32,986 nucleotides of DNA, from positions 1-32,986 of the forward strand of contig JAFKFK010000053.1 of the NCBI GenBank assembly GCA_017307275.1. Direction: 5' to 3'. This document shows, piece by piece, positions 14,800 to 22,644 of this stretch. The stretch comes from Alphaproteobacteria bacterium. Lineage in GTDB: Bacteria; Pseudomonadota; Alphaproteobacteria; Reyranellales; Reyranellaceae. Each line of letters starts with the position of its first letter. Positions within the stretch are counted from its first letter, which is position 1. Below the pieces are notes generated by a model. It was not told the DNA's origin. It made no database searches and was given only the letters and a program-made list of their open reading frames with translations. The translations under genes and the position numbers were made by a program.

Positions 14800-14843
14800 T
14801 GTCCTGTTTCTCTTTTCGTCGTGGTCGGAGGGTACGGCGCGCC

Positions 14844-15458
14844 TTAGGCGGCGCCGTGCAACCAGGGTTGGTCTTCGCGCTGACGGCGCTCGAAATCGTC
14901 GATCTCCGACTTCTTCTCCATCGTCAGTCCGATATCGTCGAGGCCGTTCAGCAGGCAATGCTTGCGGAAGGCGTCGATCTCGAAGTGAACGGTGCCGCCG
15001 TCCGGACCCTTGATCTCCTGCTTCTCGAGATCGATCTCGATGACGGCGTTGGAGCCGCGGCTCGCATCGTCCATCAGCTTGGCGATGATCTCCTTGGAGA
15101 CCTTGATCGGTAGGATGCCGTTCTTGAAGCAGTTGTTATAGAAAATGTCGGCGAAATCTTCGGAGATGATGCAGCGGATACCGAAGTCGAGCAGCGCCCA
15201 AGGCGCATGCTCGCGGCTCGAGCCGCAGCCGAAGTTGGGGCCGGCCACGAGGATCTTGGCGTTCTGGTACGCCGGCTGATCGAGGACGAAGTCCTTCTTC
15301 TGGCCGTCGGCCGTCCAGCGCATTTCGTAGAACAGCCCTTCCTTCAGGCCGGTGCGCTTGATGGTCTTCAGGAACTGCTTGGGAATGATCATGTCGGTGT
15401 CGACATTGACCATCGGCAGCGGGGCTGCCACGCCGCGCAGCGTCGTAAATTTTTCCAT
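14844..15458 (-). CDS. leuD: 3-isopropylmalate dehydratase small subunit
   Basis: The small (swivelling) subunit of isopropylmalate isomerase, which works with the LeuC [4Fe-4S] subunit to convert 2- to 3-isopropylmalate. The 204 residues carry NVDTDMIIPKQFLK near the N-terminus and the substrate-binding loop NFGCGSSREHAPWAL, followed by SEDFADIFYNNCFKNGILPI. Length is standard. A GAGGGG Shine-Dalgarno precedes the ATG, and an 11-bp-stem hairpin (15470-15498) ends immediately before it. leuC lies 1.3 kb upstream on the same strand, beyond a terminator and two RDD genes, so the two subunits are probably not made from one short transcript. Confidence 0.97.
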   Translation of the reverse strand: MEKFTTLRGVAAPLPMVNVDTDMIIPKQFLKTIKRTGLKEGLFYEMRWTADGQKKDFVLDQPAYQNAKILVAGPNFGCGSSREHAPWALLDFGIRCIISEDFADIFYNNCFKNGILPIKVSKEIIAKLMDDASRGSNAVIEIDLEKQEIKGPDGGTVHFEIDAFRKHCLLNGLDDIGLTMEKKSEIDDFERRQREDQPWLHGAA

Positions 15459-15469
15459 GAGTTCCCCTC

Positions 15470-15498
15470 GCGAAAGGCCGGAATTAACGGTCTTTCGC
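15470..15498 (-). promoter_or_regulatory. Hairpin directly upstream of the leuD ribosome-binding site
   Basis: Arms 15470-15480 and 15488-15498 pair over 11 bp (one G-U) around a 7-nt loop. In the minus-strand RNA the stem ends right where the GAGGGG Shine-Dalgarno begins. No U run follows, so a classical terminator is unlikely. It could be a translational control element, an mRNA-stabilising 5' structure, or a Rho-independent signal lacking its tail for the upstream RDD gene. Confidence 0.45.
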
Positions 15499-15547
15499 CC
15501 GCTGGGTCAAGCGCTTGCGGGTCGCGGCCGCGGAACGCCCGGAAAGC

Positions 15548-16126
15548 TCAGATGCGGGTAACGATCGTTCCGGCCATCCGGTCGTGGATACCCTGCTTGC
15601 GGCTCGAAAAGGCGACCACCAGGCAGGCCACGATGGCCACAAAGTAGACGAGGGAGGCGACGCCCGTGCCGAGCAAAAGCGCCGCCCCGGGCAGATAGAT
15701 CGGCCAGGTGCGCAGGCTTGCCTTGGCGAGATCCAGCCGTCCGCCCTCGACTGTCGAAACGCGAAGCCCGAGGGCTCGCTTTCCGAGGGTCGCCTGCGCG
15801 GCAGAACTCTCCTGGAAGGCGAAATAGGCCCAGCACAGGACCGCGGAGAAGACGATCTGCTGGACAGGGGCGGCCGCCTGCACGGCAGCCTGGATGTAGT
15901 TGTAGAACGCCTGGGTATTCTGGGCGCTGGGCAGTGCCGGCAGCGCCTTGGGCTCGACGATGAAGTAACCGACCACCTGGGCAATGACGCCCAGGATGAG
16001 GCCGTCGACGATGGCGGCGGCCGTCCTGATCCAGAATCCCGCATAGTGGACCTGCATGTCGACCGGCCGGGCGTCCCAGACTGGCGGCGGTGGCGCCGTG
16101 GGACCCGAATTCGGAACGCTTGCCAT
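15548..16126 (-). CDS. RDD-family membrane protein, second of a tandem pair
   Basis: A 192-residue integral membrane protein of the RDD family, whose members are poorly characterised (some act in ion transport). A Pro-rich cytoplasmic N-terminus (MASVPNSGPTAPPPP) is followed by FWIRTAAAIVDGLILG, which holds the family Arg and Asp. A second helix pair around FSAVLCWAYFAF comes next, then ATLGKRALGLRVSTVEGGR and the C-terminal FSSRKQGIHDRMAGTIV signature. The opening and several motifs closely match the upstream neighbour, so the two arose by tandem duplication. This copy has a longer loop between helices 1 and 2 (ALPALPSAQNTQAFY region). It is 22 bp downstream of its paralogue and 89 bp before leuD. 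Confidence 0.88.
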   Translation of the reverse strand: MASVPNSGPTAPPPPVWDARPVDMQVHYAGFWIRTAAAIVDGLILGVIAQVVGYFIVEPKALPALPSAQNTQAFYNYIQAAVQAAAPVQQIVFSAVLCWAYFAFQESSAAQATLGKRALGLRVSTVEGGRLDLAKASLRTWPIYLPGAALLLGTGVASLVYFVAIVACLVVAFSSRKQGIHDRMAGTIVTRI

Positions 16127-16148
16127 ATCGACCTTCAGGACGCGGTAC

Positions 16149-16643
16149 TTAGGGGTATTTGACGACCAGGGTGCTGGCGATCATGTCGTGCAGGCCGCGC
16201 TTGCGATCGGTGAAGGCGATCATCAGGAAGCCGATGCACAGGATGATGGCCGACAGGATCTTGGCGAAGTAACGGCCCGTGGCGTTCAGGAAGCTGAGGC
16301 GCTGCCCACTGTTGGACACCACGCGCAGGCCCAGCGCCATCTTGCCGAGCGTAGCGCCACGCTCGGAACTTTCCATGAGCGCAAAATAGAGCCAGCCGAT
16401 GATCACCGAGATCAGGTTCAGGGTCGGGTCCATACCGGCTTCGCTCTCAGGATCGAAGATGTTCAGTCCCATGACCGAGGCGATGGCGCCCACGACCACG
16501 CTGAGCACGATGGCGTCGATGATGTACGCCACGAGACGTATCCAGAAGCCGCCATAGGCAACCTGGCCCTGTCCCGCGGGCTGGGCATTCCACACGGGTG
16601 GCGGCGGCGGTGCGGCGGAACCTGAGTCAGGAACGCTGGCCAT
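16149..16643 (-). CDS. RDD-family membrane protein, first of a tandem pair
   Basis: A 164-residue paralogue of the following gene: MASVPDSGSAAPPPPP, then FWIRLVAYIIDAIVLSVVVG (helix 1 with the RDD Arg and Asp), IIGWLYFALMESSERGATLGKMALGLRVV, and the end FTDRKRGLHDMIASTLVVKYP. Three to four membrane helices are likely. The frame is open far upstream into leuC, but the ATG at 16643 has GGGGAGACTGCC before it and starts the motif shared with the paralogue. It lies after the leuC terminator, so it needs its own promoter in 16644-16714, where I recognise no clear consensus. Function unknown; its place between leu genes need not mean a role in leucine metabolism. Confidence 0.88.
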   Translation of the reverse strand: MASVPDSGSAAPPPPPVWNAQPAGQGQVAYGGFWIRLVAYIIDAIVLSVVVGAIASVMGLNIFDPESEAGMDPTLNLISVIIGWLYFALMESSERGATLGKMALGLRVVSNSGQRLSFLNATGRYFAKILSAIILCIGFLMIAFTDRKRGLHDMIASTLVVKYP

Positions 16644-16704
16644 GGCAGTCTCCCCTTGGTTTTGCGGCAGCATCTTACCACAGCGAAGGAAGCGCTGCCC
16701 GTGA

Positions 16705-16740
16705 ACAAAGAAAATGGGCGGTGCATCGCTGCACCGCCCA
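16705..16740 (-). terminator. Intrinsic terminator after leuC
   Basis: Arms 16715-16725 and 16730-16740 form a perfect 11-bp GC-rich stem with a TCGC/GCGA tetraloop. On the minus strand it is followed at once by TTTTCTTTG. It lies 29 bp beyond the leuC stop codon and should end the ffh-to-leuC transcript before the RDD genes. The clearest terminator in the window. Confidence 0.9.
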
Positions 16741-16768
16741 CGAAATTTTCCGTGTCCTGTTACGCGAC

Positions 16769-18214
16769 TTACTGGAAGTCGCGCACGTCGGCGAGTGTGC
16801 CCCTGATCGCAGCAGCCGCCGCCATCGCCGGGCTCACCAGATGCGTGCGGCCACCGCGGCCCTGACGGCCCTCGAAGTTGCGGTTCGAGGTCGAAGCGCA
16901 GCGCTGGCCGGGATCGAGACGATCGGCGTTCATGGCGAGGCACATCGAGCAGCCCTGCAGGCGCCACTCGAAGCCGGCCTCGATGAAGATCTTGTCGAGA
17001 CCTTCCTTCTCGGCCTCGGCCTTCACCAGGCCCGAACCCGGCACGACCATCGCCGACACGTTCGACGCCACCTTGCGACCCTTGGCGATCTCCGCCGCAG
17101 CGCGCAGGTCCTCGATGCGACCGTTGGTGCACGAGCCGATGAAGACGCGATCGATCGGCACGTCGACCAGCTTCATGCCCGGCGTCAGGCCCATATAGGC
17201 GAGCGAACGCGCCCAGGCTTCGCGACGGTTTTCGTCCGGCGCATTGGCCGGGTCCGGCACGACGTCGGTGATCGGCAGCGCGTCCTGCGGGCTGGTGCCC
17301 CAGGTCACCATCGGCGGAATGTCCGACGCGTTGAGGTCGAGCTGCGTGTCGAAGTGCGCACCCTTGTCGCTCGGCAGGCGACGCCACTGGCTGAGCGCCA
17401 GATCCCAAGCGCCGCCCTTGGGCGAGAACGGGCGGCCGGCGAGATACTTGAAGGTGGCCTCGTCCGGCGCGATCAGGCCGGCGCGTGCACCTGCCTCGAT
17501 CGACATGTTGCAGACCGTCATCCGGCCTTCCATCGTCATCTCGCGGATGGCGCGGCCGGCATATTCGATCACGTAGCCGGTGCCGCCCGCAGTGCCGAGC
17601 TTGCCGATGATCGCGAGGATCACGTCCTTGGGCGTGACGCCCAGCGGCAGGCTGCCCTCGACCGCCACGCGCATGTTCTTGGCGGGCTTCTGGATCAGCG
17701 TCTGCGTTGCCAGCACATGCTCGACCTCGGACGTGCCGATGCCGAATGCCAGCGCGCCGAACGCACCGTGCGTCGAGGTGTGGCTGTCGCCGCACACGAT
17801 CGTCATGCCAGGCAGGGTCAGGCCCTGCTCGGGACCAATCACGTGCACGATGCCACGGCGAGCATCGTTCAGGCCGAAGTAGGGGACCTTGAATTCGGCG
17901 ACGTTCTTCTCGAGCGTCTCGACCTGGATGCGCGACTCCTCGTCTTCGATGCCCTGGCTGAAGTCGGTGGTCGGCGTGTTGTGATCGGCCACGGCAACGG
18001 TGGCGTCGGGCCGGCGAACAGGACGGCCGGCCATGCGCAGGCCTTCGAAGGCCTGCGGGCTGGTCACCTCGTGCACGAGGTGACGGTCGATATAGATCAC
18101 ACAGGTGCCGTCGTCCTGACGATCGACGACATGGGCATCCCAGATCTTCTCGAAGAGGGTACGCGGCTTGGGAGGCTCAGCGGGCGGCGTAGCCGCCTTC
18201 TTGCGGAACGCCAT
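16769..18214 (-). CDS. leuC: 3-isopropylmalate dehydratase large subunit
   Basis: An aconitase-family [4Fe-4S] subunit that, with LeuD, isomerises 2-isopropylmalate to 3-isopropylmalate. The 481 residues include TLFEKIWDAHVV, HEVTSPQAFEGLR, ADHNTPTTD, GDSHTSTHGAFGALAFGIGTSEVEHVLATQ, and the three cluster cysteines in FIGSCTNGR and LQGCSMCLAMN. An unusual N-terminal extension of about 17 residues (MAFRKKAATPPAEPPKP) precedes the family start; no later start codon is available, so the extension should be real. Its ATG lies only 7 bp after the rplS stop codon, within the ribosomal/tRNA-modification operon. A strong terminator follows its stop. Confidence 0.97.
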   Translation of the reverse strand: MAFRKKAATPPAEPPKPRTLFEKIWDAHVVDRQDDGTCVIYIDRHLVHEVTSPQAFEGLRMAGRPVRRPDATVAVADHNTPTTDFSQGIEDEESRIQVETLEKNVAEFKVPYFGLNDARRGIVHVIGPEQGLTLPGMTIVCGDSHTSTHGAFGALAFGIGTSEVEHVLATQTLIQKPAKNMRVAVEGSLPLGVTPKDVILAIIGKLGTAGGTGYVIEYAGRAIREMTMEGRMTVCNMSIEAGARAGLIAPDEATFKYLAGRPFSPKGGAWDLALSQWRRLPSDKGAHFDTQLDLNASDIPPMVTWGTSPQDALPITDVVPDPANAPDENRREAWARSLAYMGLTPGMKLVDVPIDRVFIGSCTNGRIEDLRAAAEIAKGRKVASNVSAMVVPGSGLVKAEAEKEGLDKIFIEAGFEWRLQGCSMCLAMNADRLDPGQRCASTSNRNFEGRQGRGGRTHLVSPAMAAAAAIRGTLADVRDFQ

Positions 18215-18221
18215 GGCGCAC

Positions 18222-18707
18222 CTACTTCTTGCCGCCGCCCTTGGCGGCGCGGACGGAGCCCTCGGCCTTCGGCTTTTCCTTCTTGAGGCGCTCGCGACGC
18301 GGACGCTTCGCGGCCTCCTCGGCCTGCTCGGCGATCAGCTCGCGCTGGGCCTCGACGTCCTCGGCGATGCGGCTCGCCTTACCGCGCAGGTCGCGCAGGT
18401 AGTAGAGCTTGGCGCGGCGCACGATGCCCTTGCGGACGACTTCGATTTCCCAGATGCCCGGGCTGTACAGCGGGAACACACGCTCCACGCCTTCGCCGAA
18501 GCTGATCTTGCGCACGGTGAACGAGGAGTTGACCCCGTCGTTCTTGCGACCGATGCACAGGCCTTCGTAGACCTGAATGCGCTCGCGGTTACCTTCCTGC
18601 ACCTTCACGTGCACCTTGAGGGTATCGCCCGGCTCGAAGCGCGGCACCGGCCGCTCGGCGATCACCTTTTCCATCTGGGCCTGGCCCAGCGTATCGAGAA
18701 TGTTCAT
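18222..18707 (-). CDS. rplS: 50S ribosomal protein L19
   Basis: L19 sits at the 30S-50S interface. The core from MNILDTLGQAQMEKV through FEPGDTLKVHVKV, RIQVYEGLCIGRKN, SSFTVRKISFGEGVERVFPLYSP and VRRAKLYYLRDLRGK is well conserved. After about residue 115, where E. coli L19 ends, a charged Lys/Arg/Glu-rich tail of about 45 residues continues; such tails are seen in alphaproteobacterial L19. I prefer the ATG at 18707 (161 residues), since an AAAGGA lies 8 bases before it. The ATG at 18716, 3 codons upstream, abuts the same purine stretch. It is downstream of trmD and 7 bp before leuC. Confidence 0.97.
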   Translation of the reverse strand: MNILDTLGQAQMEKVIAERPVPRFEPGDTLKVHVKVQEGNRERIQVYEGLCIGRKNDGVNSSFTVRKISFGEGVERVFPLYSPGIWEIEVVRKGIVRRAKLYYLRDLRGKASRIAEDVEAQRELIAEQAEEAAKRPRRERLKKEKPKAEGSVRAAKGGGKK

Positions 18708-18723
18708 CGCATCCATCCTTTCG

Positions 18724-19443
18724 TCACTTCTCTTCGTTTCCCGACGCGGTCCGGCGCACTGCCCATAGATCGGGCCGGCGCCGCCGCGTGATCTCTTCCC
18801 GCTGCTTCATCCGCCAGTCGGCGACCTTGCCGTGGTGCCCCGAGACCAGAACCTCCGGCACGCGCCGTTCGGTTCCATCGGGGCCCGCCCAGGTCGCGGG
18901 CCGGGTGTAGTGCGGGTACTCCAACAATCCGTCCTCGAAACTCTCCTCGCTCGCCGAGTCCGGCGCGCCCATCACCCCGGGCAACAGCCGAACGCAGCAA
19001 TCCATCACCGCCATGGCCGCGATCTCGCCGCCCGAAAGCACGAAATCCCCGACCGAAATCTCTTCCAGCGCATGGGCCTCGATGACGCGTTCGTCCACGC
19101 CCTCGAATCTCCCGCACACCATCAACACGCCCGGCCCCGCCGCCAGCTCCCGCCCGCGCGCCTGACTGAACGGCGCGCCTCTTGGCGAAAGCAGGATCTT
19201 CGGCACACCCGGTTCTGCGACCGCCTCGATCGCGGCCGACAGCACATCCGGTTTCATCACCATGCCGGCGCCGCCCCCGAAGGGCGCATCGTCGACCGTG
19301 CCGTGGCGATCCTTGGCGAACCGCCTGATATCGACGGCCTGCAACGACCATACGCCTTCCTTCAGCGCCCGTCCGGCCAGGCTCTCGCCCAGCGGCCCCG
19401 GGAACATCTCCGGAAAGAGCGTCAGCGCCGTTGCGCGCCACAC
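18724..19443 (-). CDS. trmD: tRNA (guanine-37-N1)-methyltransferase
   Basis: A SPOUT-class enzyme that methylates G37 next to the anticodon of certain tRNAs using S-adenosylmethionine, preventing +1 frameshifts. The 239 residues carry ALTLFPEMFPGPLG, DDAPFGGGAGMVMKPD, KILLSPRGAPFSQ, the trefoil-knot motifs VCGRFEGVDERVIE and EISVGDFVLSGGEIAAM, and LEYPHYTRPATW with VLVSGHHGKVADWR. The start is a GTG at 19443 giving MWRATALTLFP, which matches related proteins; an AAGG lies just upstream, overlapping the region after the rimM stop. It is separated from rimM by 6 bp and from rplS by 16 bp. Confidence 0.97.
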   Translation of the reverse strand: MWRATALTLFPEMFPGPLGESLAGRALKEGVWSLQAVDIRRFAKDRHGTVDDAPFGGGAGMVMKPDVLSAAIEAVAEPGVPKILLSPRGAPFSQARGRELAAGPGVLMVCGRFEGVDERVIEAHALEEISVGDFVLSGGEIAAMAVMDCCVRLLPGVMGAPDSASEESFEDGLLEYPHYTRPATWAGPDGTERRVPEVLVSGHHGKVADWRMKQREEITRRRRPDLWAVRRTASGNEEK

Positions 19444-19449
19444 GTTGCC

Positions 19450-19983
19450 TTACGCCTCCTTCGTTGACCCGCCCGGCAGCACTCCCGCCGGTGGATCGAC
19501 CACAATCCTGCCGCCCGGGACGTCGATCTCGGGCACCGCCTCGTCGGTGAAGGGCAGCATCACCGATTGCCTCGATGCGCTGCCTCCCGACACTTCCATC
19601 GTCAGCCCGGCACCGAAATCGTGGAAGGCCATGACCTTCCCCCAATCCCGGCCATCCCGGCCGACCGCGGCGAGACCGATCAAGTCCGCCTCGTACCACT
19701 CCCGCTCGCCCGTCGCCGGCAGCCGCTCGCGCTCCACATAGAGCCGCAAACCCCGCACTGCCTCGGCCGCCGTTCGATCGGCTACGCCCTCGATCCGGGC
19801 GAGGACTGCACCTTTGACGGCGCTGAGAGCCTCGACCCGGTACTGCTTCTTCCCCGTCTCGTCCGACAGCTCGCCGTAGGCGGCGATATCCATCGGATCC
19901 TCGGTGAAGCTCCTGATGCGCACCAGGCCACGTACACCGTGCGGTGCCGCGACGACACCCAGCAGGACGCGCCCCTCACTCAT
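19450..19983 (-). CDS. rimM: 16S rRNA processing protein RimM
   Basis: An assembly factor that binds ribosomal protein S19 and helps mature the 30S head. The 177 residues hold an N-terminal RimM domain (VLLGVVAAPHGVRGLVRIRSFTEDP) and a C-terminal PRC-like barrel (REWYEADLIGLAAV, with DWGKVMAFHDFGAGLTMEV, MLPFTDEAVPEIDVPGGRIVVDPP). The Shine-Dalgarno before the ATG is poor, suggesting coupling to rpsP 15 bp upstream. It holds the standard place between rpsP and trmD. Confidence 0.96.
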   Translation of the reverse strand: MSEGRVLLGVVAAPHGVRGLVRIRSFTEDPMDIAAYGELSDETGKKQYRVEALSAVKGAVLARIEGVADRTAAEAVRGLRLYVERERLPATGEREWYEADLIGLAAVGRDGRDWGKVMAFHDFGAGLTMEVSGGSASRQSVMLPFTDEAVPEIDVPGGRIVVDPPAGVLPGGSTKEA

Positions 19984-19998
19984 CGGAGCACGCGCTCA

Positions 19999-20370
19999 TC
20001 AGCTCGCGGCAGCTTCACCCTCGGCCGCCGGCGCTGCGGCAGCAGCGGCTTCGGCCTTCATGCGCTCCTGCGCCTTGGCGCGGGGCTGATTCTTCTTGGT
20101 CTGCTCGCGGCGCTCGCGCGGCGGCATCAGCTCGGCCTGCGACAGGAACTTCGCGACGCGATCGGACGGCTGCGCACCGACCTTCAACCAATGGGCGACA
20201 CGCTCGGTGACGAGCGTGATGCGCTGGGCATGCTCGCGCGGCAGCAGCGGATTGTAGGTCCCGACCTTCTCGATGAAGCGGCCATCGCGCGGGCTGCGCG
20301 AGTCGGCCACGACGATGTGGAAGTAGGGCCGCTTCTTGGTGCCGTGCCGGGTCATGCGGATTGCTAGCAT
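19999..20370 (-). CDS. rpsP: 30S ribosomal protein S16
   Basis: S16 is an early-binding protein of the 30S body. The conserved core reads IRMTRHGTKKRPYFHIVVAD, RSPRDGRFIEKVGTYNPL and ERVAHWLKVGAQPSDRVAKFL. After about residue 85 a low-complexity Lys/Ala/Glu tail brings the length to 123, longer than the E. coli protein (82) and typical of alphaproteobacteria. It follows ffh by 58 bp and begins the rpsP-rimM-trmD-rplS block. Confidence 0.97.
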   Translation of the reverse strand: MLAIRMTRHGTKKRPYFHIVVADSRSPRDGRFIEKVGTYNPLLPREHAQRITLVTERVAHWLKVGAQPSDRVAKFLSQAELMPPRERREQTKKNQPRAKAQERMKAEAAAAAAPAAEGEAAAS

Positions 20371-20428
20371 TCTTCAAATCCTCTCTTTGTCTTTCGATTC
20401 GTCGGATACGTTGCGTTCACTAAAACCT

Positions 20429-21832
20429 TCAGCGCGGGAAACCCGGCGGCATTCCCATGCCTCCGAGGCTGCGCATGAATCCCTTGTCGCCGAGTTTGTT
20501 GACGCGCTTCATCATCTTCAGCATGTCGGCGTGCTGCTTGAGCAGCTTGTTGACGTCCTGCACCTGCACGCCCGAGCCCTTGGCGATGCGCTTCTTGCGC
20601 GAGGCGTGGATGACGTCGGGGTTGCGCCGTTCCTTGGGCGTCATCGACAGGATGATCGCTTCCTGGCGCTTGAGCTGACCTTCGTCGATCTTGGCCTTGG
20701 ACATGGCGGCCTTGGCCTGCATGGCGCCCGGCAGCATGCCCATCAGTCCCGACAGGCCGCCCATCTTGCGCAGCTGCCGGAGCTGGTTCAGCAGGTCGTC
20801 CATGTCGAACTGACCCTTGCGGACCTTGGCCGCGAGCTTCTCGGCGTCTTCCTTGTCGATCGTCTCGGCGGCGCGCTCGACCAGCGAGACGATGTCGCCC
20901 ATGCCGAGGATGCGGCTGGCGATACGGTCGGGGTGGAACGGCTCCAGGGCGTCGAACTTTTCACCGACACCGATCAGCTTGACCGGGCGGCCGGTGACGG
21001 CGCGCATCGAGAGTGCAGCACCGCCGCGGGCGTCGCCATCCACTCGGGTCAACACGATGCCGGTGACGGCCAGACGCTCGTTGAAGGCCTTGGCGACGTT
21101 CACCGCATCCTGGCCGGTCATGGCGTCGGCGACGAGCAGCGTTTCCTTGGGCTTGGAAAGGTCGCTGATGTCGGCGACCTCCTTCATCAGCTCTTCGTCG
21201 ATCGAGAGCCGGCCCGCCGTGTCGAGGATCAGGACGTCGAAGCCTTCGCGCTTGGCGGTCTCGAGCGCGCGCCGCGTGATGGCGAGCGGCATTTCGAGCG
21301 GCACGATGGGCAGCGTCGGCACGCCGGTCTGCTCGCCCAGAATCTTGAGCTGCTGCTGCGCCGCGGGGCGGCGCGTGTCGAGCGAGGCCATCATCACCTT
21401 GCGGCGTGTGGCAAAGGTGCCGCCGAACATCTCGGCTGCCATGCCCTGCGGGCCCTGGCTCAGGCGGTAGGCGATCTTGGCGGAGGAGGTGGTCTTGCCC
21501 GAACCCTGCAGGCCGACCATCAGGATCACGACCGGCGGCACGGCGCCGAGATCGAGGTCGGAGACGGTGCCGCCCAGCATCTCGACCAGGTGATCGTTGA
21601 CGATCTTGATCACCATCTGGCCGGGCGTGACCGAGCGGATCACATCGGCGCCGATGGCCTTGGGACGGACTTCGTCGACGAACTGGCGGACGACGGGCAG
21701 GGCCACGTCGGCTTCGAGCAGAGCGGTGCGGACCTCGCGCAGGGCCGCATCGACGTCGGCCTCGGTGAGCGCTCCACGCCCCCGCAGCCGGTCGAAAACA
21801 TCGCCCAAGCGTTTACTCAGACCCTCGAACAT
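20429..21832 (-). CDS. ffh: Signal recognition particle GTPase Ffh (SRP54)
   Basis: It binds signal sequences of nascent membrane proteins together with 4.5S RNA and docks on FtsY. The 467 residues contain the N helical domain (MFEGLSKRLGDVFDRLRGRG), the G domain with P-loop GLQGSGKTT (107-115), DTRRPAAQQQL, LDTAGRLSIDEELM, TRVDGDARGGAALS and GVGEKFDALEPF, and a methionine-rich M domain from about 300 (DMDDLLNQLRQLRKMGG, LKMMKRVNKLGDKGF). Length is standard. It leads the rpsP operon and lies divergent to a CPBP-family gene. No SRP RNA gene is evident in the 146-bp upstream gap. Its receptor gene ftsY is only about 3.3 kb away. Confidence 0.98.
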   Translation of the reverse strand: MFEGLSKRLGDVFDRLRGRGALTEADVDAALREVRTALLEADVALPVVRQFVDEVRPKAIGADVIRSVTPGQMVIKIVNDHLVEMLGGTVSDLDLGAVPPVVILMVGLQGSGKTTSSAKIAYRLSQGPQGMAAEMFGGTFATRRKVMMASLDTRRPAAQQQLKILGEQTGVPTLPIVPLEMPLAITRRALETAKREGFDVLILDTAGRLSIDEELMKEVADISDLSKPKETLLVADAMTGQDAVNVAKAFNERLAVTGIVLTRVDGDARGGAALSMRAVTGRPVKLIGVGEKFDALEPFHPDRIASRILGMGDIVSLVERAAETIDKEDAEKLAAKVRKGQFDMDDLLNQLRQLRKMGGLSGLMGMLPGAMQAKAAMSKAKIDEGQLKRQEAIILSMTPKERRNPDVIHASRKKRIAKGSGVQVQDVNKLLKQHADMLKMMKRVNKLGDKGFMRSLGGMGMPPGFPR

Positions 21833-21869
21833 CGCGCTCCTGTTCGCTCAAAGACGTATCGCGCCGATG

Positions 21870-21934
21870 CGCGAACCTTCGCGGATCAGCGGAGCTCCCC
21901 TGAGGGGGAACCTTGTAAATCGGCACGACCGATT
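21870..21934. repeat. Two inverted repeats in the ffh / CPBP-gene divergent gap
   Basis: CGCGAA-CC-TTCGCG (21870-21883) and AATCGG-CACGA-CCGATT (21918-21934) are perfect 6-bp inverted repeats. A smaller CCCCT-G-AGGGG lies between them. All are between divergent genes and could be operators or mRNA leader hairpins; GC-rich chance is not excluded. Confidence 0.3.
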
Positions 21935-21978
21935 GAGCGGGCGGGGTATAAGGCCTGCCGCGGAAGGAGTCAAAACGC

Positions 21979-22641
21979 TTGGCAGGCTCTTCTAACCCAT
22001 TGTTCCAGAAAGATTTATATCCGGTCCCCGGATGGTCGGTCCTGACCTTTCTGGGGTTCGCGGCCCTGATTGGAGGCATGGCGATCTGGTTGTTGCCCGA
22101 TCGTTCCCTGCTGCCGCTGCTCTCGGCCTTCTTCGGCACTGGCCTGGTGGCTGTCCTGATTTCGGTATCGCCGCTTGGCCTCGCGGACGGCGCCCGGGCG
22201 CTGGGCCTGCGCCCGGTGGGCTGGCGGCCCGTGGTGTTGGGGGTGGTCGGCACCACGATCCTGTCTTTCGCCGTCAGCCAGATCGGCGTCCAGCCTGAAG
22301 GAGTCCGCCAAGTTACCGACTCCGTGCGAGATCCTGCGGTGCTGATCCCGACACTTCTCGTGCTGGCCGTCCTGGCTCCTGTGGTCGAGGAGCTGGTCTT
22401 TCGCGGCCTGCTCTACGGCTGGGTTGCCGGACGATGGGGGCCGCTGCCGGCTTTCGTCGTGAGCTCGCTGGCCTTCGCCGCTGCTCACGCCGAGCCCGCC
22501 CACATCGTCCTCGTTCTTCCCCTGGGCTTCTGGTTCGGCTGGCTGCGCTGGCGCACCAACTCGCTATGGCCGACGTTGATCACCCACATGATCAACAATG
22601 CTTTTGCCGTGCTCGGGGCGGCGTACCTCGCGGGCAGTTGA
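21979..22641 (+). CDS. CPBP-family intramembrane glutamic endopeptidase-like protein
   Basis: A 220-residue multi-pass membrane protein of the Abi/CPBP family (related to Rce1 type II CAAX proteases; some members give bacteriocin immunity). The catalytic motifs are present: EExxxR as Glu137, Glu138 and Arg142 in PVVEELVFRGLLYG, His170 in FAAAHAEP, and His203/Asn207 in ITHMINNAF. About five to six hydrophobic helices are visible. The start is a TTG at 21979, preceded at good spacing by a GGAAGGAGT Shine-Dalgarno; no ATG lies nearby in frame. Substrate unknown. It is divergent from ffh and convergent, with 3 bp between stops, with the HCCA-isomerase-like gene. Confidence 0.88.
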   Translation: MAGSSNPLFQKDLYPVPGWSVLTFLGFAALIGGMAIWLLPDRSLLPLLSAFFGTGLVAVLISVSPLGLADGARALGLRPVGWRPVVLGVVGTTILSFAVSQIGVQPEGVRQVTDSVRDPAVLIPTLLVLAVLAPVVEELVFRGLLYGWVAGRWGPLPAFVVSSLAFAAAHAEPAHIVLVLPLGFWFGWLRWRTNSLWPTLITHMINNAFAVLGAAYLAGS

Positions 22642-22644
22642 GTC

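Noticed and set aside
16598..18286. 562-residue plus-strand frame antisense to leuC
   Set aside because: Overlaps an unambiguous leuC; shows no motifs.
21833..21978. Possible 4.5S SRP RNA gene next to ffh
   Set aside because: I looked for the conserved SRP RNA apical loop motif (GGAAG ... AGCAGCC type) and did not find it; the hairpins present do not nest into a long helix.
20336..22045. 569-residue plus-strand frame antisense to ffh
   Set aside because: Shadow of ffh and of the intergenic region; no recognisable domain.
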